A stretch of DNA of 7,825 nucleotides from Methanomicrobiales archaeon (GTDB lineage Archaea > Halobacteriota > Methanomicrobia > Methanomicrobiales > Methanoculleaceae). Below the pieces are notes generated by a model. It saw nothing but the letters and a program-made list of their open reading frames with translations, did not search any database and had not been told where the DNA came from. The position numbers and the translations under genes are program-made. This document shows positions 6,590 to 7,825 of the stretch, piece by piece. The DNA lies in assembly GCA_012797575.1 (NCBI GenBank), contig JAAZOW010000002.1, positions 1 to 7,825 of the forward strand, read 5' to 3'. The first letter of the stretch is position 1; every line of letters begins with the position of its first letter.

Positions 6590-7246
6590 ATGGTGCAGGG
6601 GAATGTGGATGCTCCCCGGCGGGCTGTACATGACCCGTATGGAGATGCGATCGAGATACTCGATCCCCCCTTCTACCGGAAGGAGTTTGAAGATGCGTAC
6701 CGGTTCATCGTCGACGACTATGCGGTAGTGCCAAAGGCGATCGGCCTGTTCCTGCCTTGTGCCGTGCGGAAACCCTACAGTCAGAGCCCGAGCCATAAAC
6801 TCTTCTGCCGAATCATCGGCACCGTCCTCGACCCGGAGGATTACCATATCGCTATATTCGGCACCTGCGGAGCCGTCCCTGCGGAACTTGAGTGCATGTA
6901 TCCCTACCGAAGCTACCGCTACATGCTCGGTAAGACCATGGACGGACGGATCCAGCGCGACTTTCACCGGATCGAAGTCTACCGGCTGAAAGGCTACCTC
7001 GAGAAGACCCGGTATACCTACCAGCGGCGGCTCGCCTACTGTATCGGACCGTTCCGCGCGGCTATGGCAGAGGCATCCGCAACGACCGGGATCACCGTCG
7101 ATCTACTCCCCTCCGATCCTACGATCGAACGACTCTACGATGTCGGTCGTCCGTTTCCCGAAGGCAGCCTCTCGATGCCGGAGTACATCGACGAGTTCCG
7201 GGAGGGGCTCCTGAGGCTGTCGCGTTCGATCGGTAGCAAGACCTGA
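6590..7246 (+). CDS. Gene E: ArcS-like DUF5591-domain protein
   Basis: Residues 56-69 (PCAVRKPYSQSPSH) match the signature of archaeosine synthase ArcS, PC-x3-KPYS-x-S-x-SH, including Cys57, Lys61 and His69. A second family motif follows: GAVPAELECMYPYRSY (94-109; ArcS pattern 'GvVPrELe..YP...Y'). A lead-in DPPFYRKEFEDAYRFIVDDY matches the segment before the ArcS core. ArcS adds lysine to a preQ0 base in tRNA during archaeosine synthesis. This 218-residue protein has only the core domain: no TGT-like barrel and no PUA domain. It is divergent after the second motif (RYMLGKTMDG instead of the usual 'YD.PVTGHW'). It is therefore probably a paralogue with another substrate, not the housekeeping tRNA enzyme. 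ATG 6590 has no clear Shine-Dalgarno sequence, and the true protein may begin upstream. It is the last gene of the cassette and converges on RuBisCO. Confidence 0.82.
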   Translation: MVQGNVDAPRRAVHDPYGDAIEILDPPFYRKEFEDAYRFIVDDYAVVPKAIGLFLPCAVRKPYSQSPSHKLFCRIIGTVLDPEDYHIAIFGTCGAVPAELECMYPYRSYRYMLGKTMDGRIQRDFHRIEVYRLKGYLEKTRYTYQRRLAYCIGPFRAAMAEASATTGITVDLLPSDPTIERLYDVGRPFPEGSLSMPEYIDEFREGLLRLSRSIGSKT

Positions 7247-7255
7247 TCCGATGCG

Positions 7256-7260
7256 CAAAA
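7256..7260 (-). terminator. Possible T-tract terminator for the RuBisCO gene
   Basis: On the minus strand a run of five T (ATTTTTG) follows the RuBisCO stop by four bases. Archaeal RNA polymerase can terminate on short T tracts without a hairpin. The run is minimal, so support is weak. Confidence 0.2.
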
Positions 7261-7264
7261 ATGG

Positions 7265-7825
7265 TTATTTAGGTTTATAGTGGCCCCACTTCTCAAGGGC
7301 TTTTTTGAGTTCGGGAGCGCTCTTTGCCTTCTCATCCAGGGTCTCGCCCTCCTCCCAGGCCTCGATCGCCTGCATGGTGGCCATGGCGCCTGCCCGCGTG
7401 CCCTCCGGGTGGCCGTGGATCCCGCCGCTCACCAGGAGGACGAGGTCGCTGCCGTAGATATCGAGGACATCCGGCACAAGTCCCGGGTGGAGCCCGCCCG
7501 ATGATACGGGGAAAGCGCTCTTGACTGCGCCCCAGTCCTGATCGAGGGCCATATGGTCCGCCGCATCGGTATATTTCTTGCGGAGGATATCGGCAAGCAC
7601 TGTGACTTCCGCCCGCGTGCCGACCAGTTTCCCGACGGCAGTCCCGGTGTGGATCTGCGAAACCCCGATGAGGCGCATGATCTTTGCCAGGAACTGCATC
7701 GTGATACCGTGCTCTTCGCTCCGGTCGAACGCTGCATGCATCGCCCGGTGGGCGTGAATGGCAAGCCCGAGATCGGAACAGTAGTCCCGGAGGGTCGCGA
7801 CCGCGGCGGTCCCGGTCACCACGAC
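7265..7825 (-). CDS. rbcL: Form III ribulose-1,5-bisphosphate carboxylase large subunit, C-terminal part (5' end beyond right edge)
   Basis: The 186 visible codons carry the hallmark C-terminal active-site segments of RuBisCO in order: AIHAHRAMHAAFDR (the catalytic His region near spinach His294), SQIHTGTAVGKL (His327, with the loop 6 Lys334), FPVSSGGLHPG (Ser379 region) and LLVSGGIHGHPEGTRAGA (phosphate-binding Gly403-Gly404 region). The protein ends GHYKPK. The sequence style is that of archaeal form III enzymes, which in methanogens carboxylate ribulose bisphosphate made from nucleotides (AMP pathway) or, with phosphoribulokinase, in the reductive hexulose-phosphate pathway. It is a housekeeping gene convergent with gene E and separated from it by only 18 bases. 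It marks the right boundary of the accessory cassette. Confidence 0.95.
   Translation of the reverse strand, partial: VVVTGTAAVATLRDYCSDLGLAIHAHRAMHAAFDRSEEHGITMQFLAKIMRLIGVSQIHTGTAVGKLVGTRAEVTVLADILRKKYTDAADHMALDQDWGAVKSAFPVSSGGLHPGLVPDVLDIYGSDLVLLVSGGIHGHPEGTRAGAMATMQAIEAWEEGETLDEKAKSAPELKKALEKWGHYKPK

Noticed and set aside
6590..7246. Gene E as the housekeeping archaeosine synthase (arcS)
   Set aside because: The TGT-like and PUA domains of full ArcS are absent, the second motif diverges, and the gene sits in a defence-like operon.

Overview
The window looks archaeal, most probably from a methanogen of the Methanomicrobiales. The right edge carries the C-terminal part of an archaeal-type (form III) RuBisCO large subunit. 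The left edge carries a molybdate-binding Mop/TOBE domain. The DNA is GC-rich with G/C-biased third codon positions, and gene starts are GTG or ATG with overlapping stop/start signals. The lineage is inferred from gene content and style, not from a marker gene.

Layout. Positions 1-276 (minus strand) hold a partial TOBE/Mop gene that runs off the left edge; coding-like sequence continues upstream of it in another frame. Positions about 334-1001 hold no convincing gene but are rich in diverged direct repeats, inverted repeats and hairpins. Positions 1002-7246 (plus strand) hold a compact, apparently single-transcript cassette of five genes: A, a coiled-coil protein of unknown family; B, a P-loop ATPase resembling the DUF2791/BrxD group; C, a second, different DUF2791/BrxD-like ATPase with an N-terminal Tudor/SH3-like domain; D, a compact Lhr-like superfamily 2 helicase; E, a protein with the catalytic-core motifs of archaeosine synthase ArcS (DUF5591). 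Positions 7265-7825 (minus strand) hold the 3' end of the RuBisCO gene, convergent with gene E.

How the genes may work together. DUF2791-type ATPases beside Lhr-like helicases are a recurring signature of antiviral systems such as BREX (BrxD, BrxHI). The order 'uncharacterised protein, ATPase, ATPase, helicase' also resembles what I recall of the archaeal PbeABCD module that acts with DNA phosphorothioation. No dnd genes, methyltransferase or nuclease are in the window. The unusual part is gene E: an ArcS-like domain, a family known for building archaeosine on tRNA from a 7-deazaguanine base, next to defence-type ATPases and a helicase. One reading is a host-defence or DNA-processing system that makes or recognises a 7-deazaguanine-type modification; this is inference.

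Irregularities. The 6297-6589 stretch upstream of gene E has competing coding-like frames and one in-frame TGA, so the N-terminus of gene E is uncertain and may be frameshifted or decayed. The TOBE gene shows a similar possible frameshift near its 5' end.
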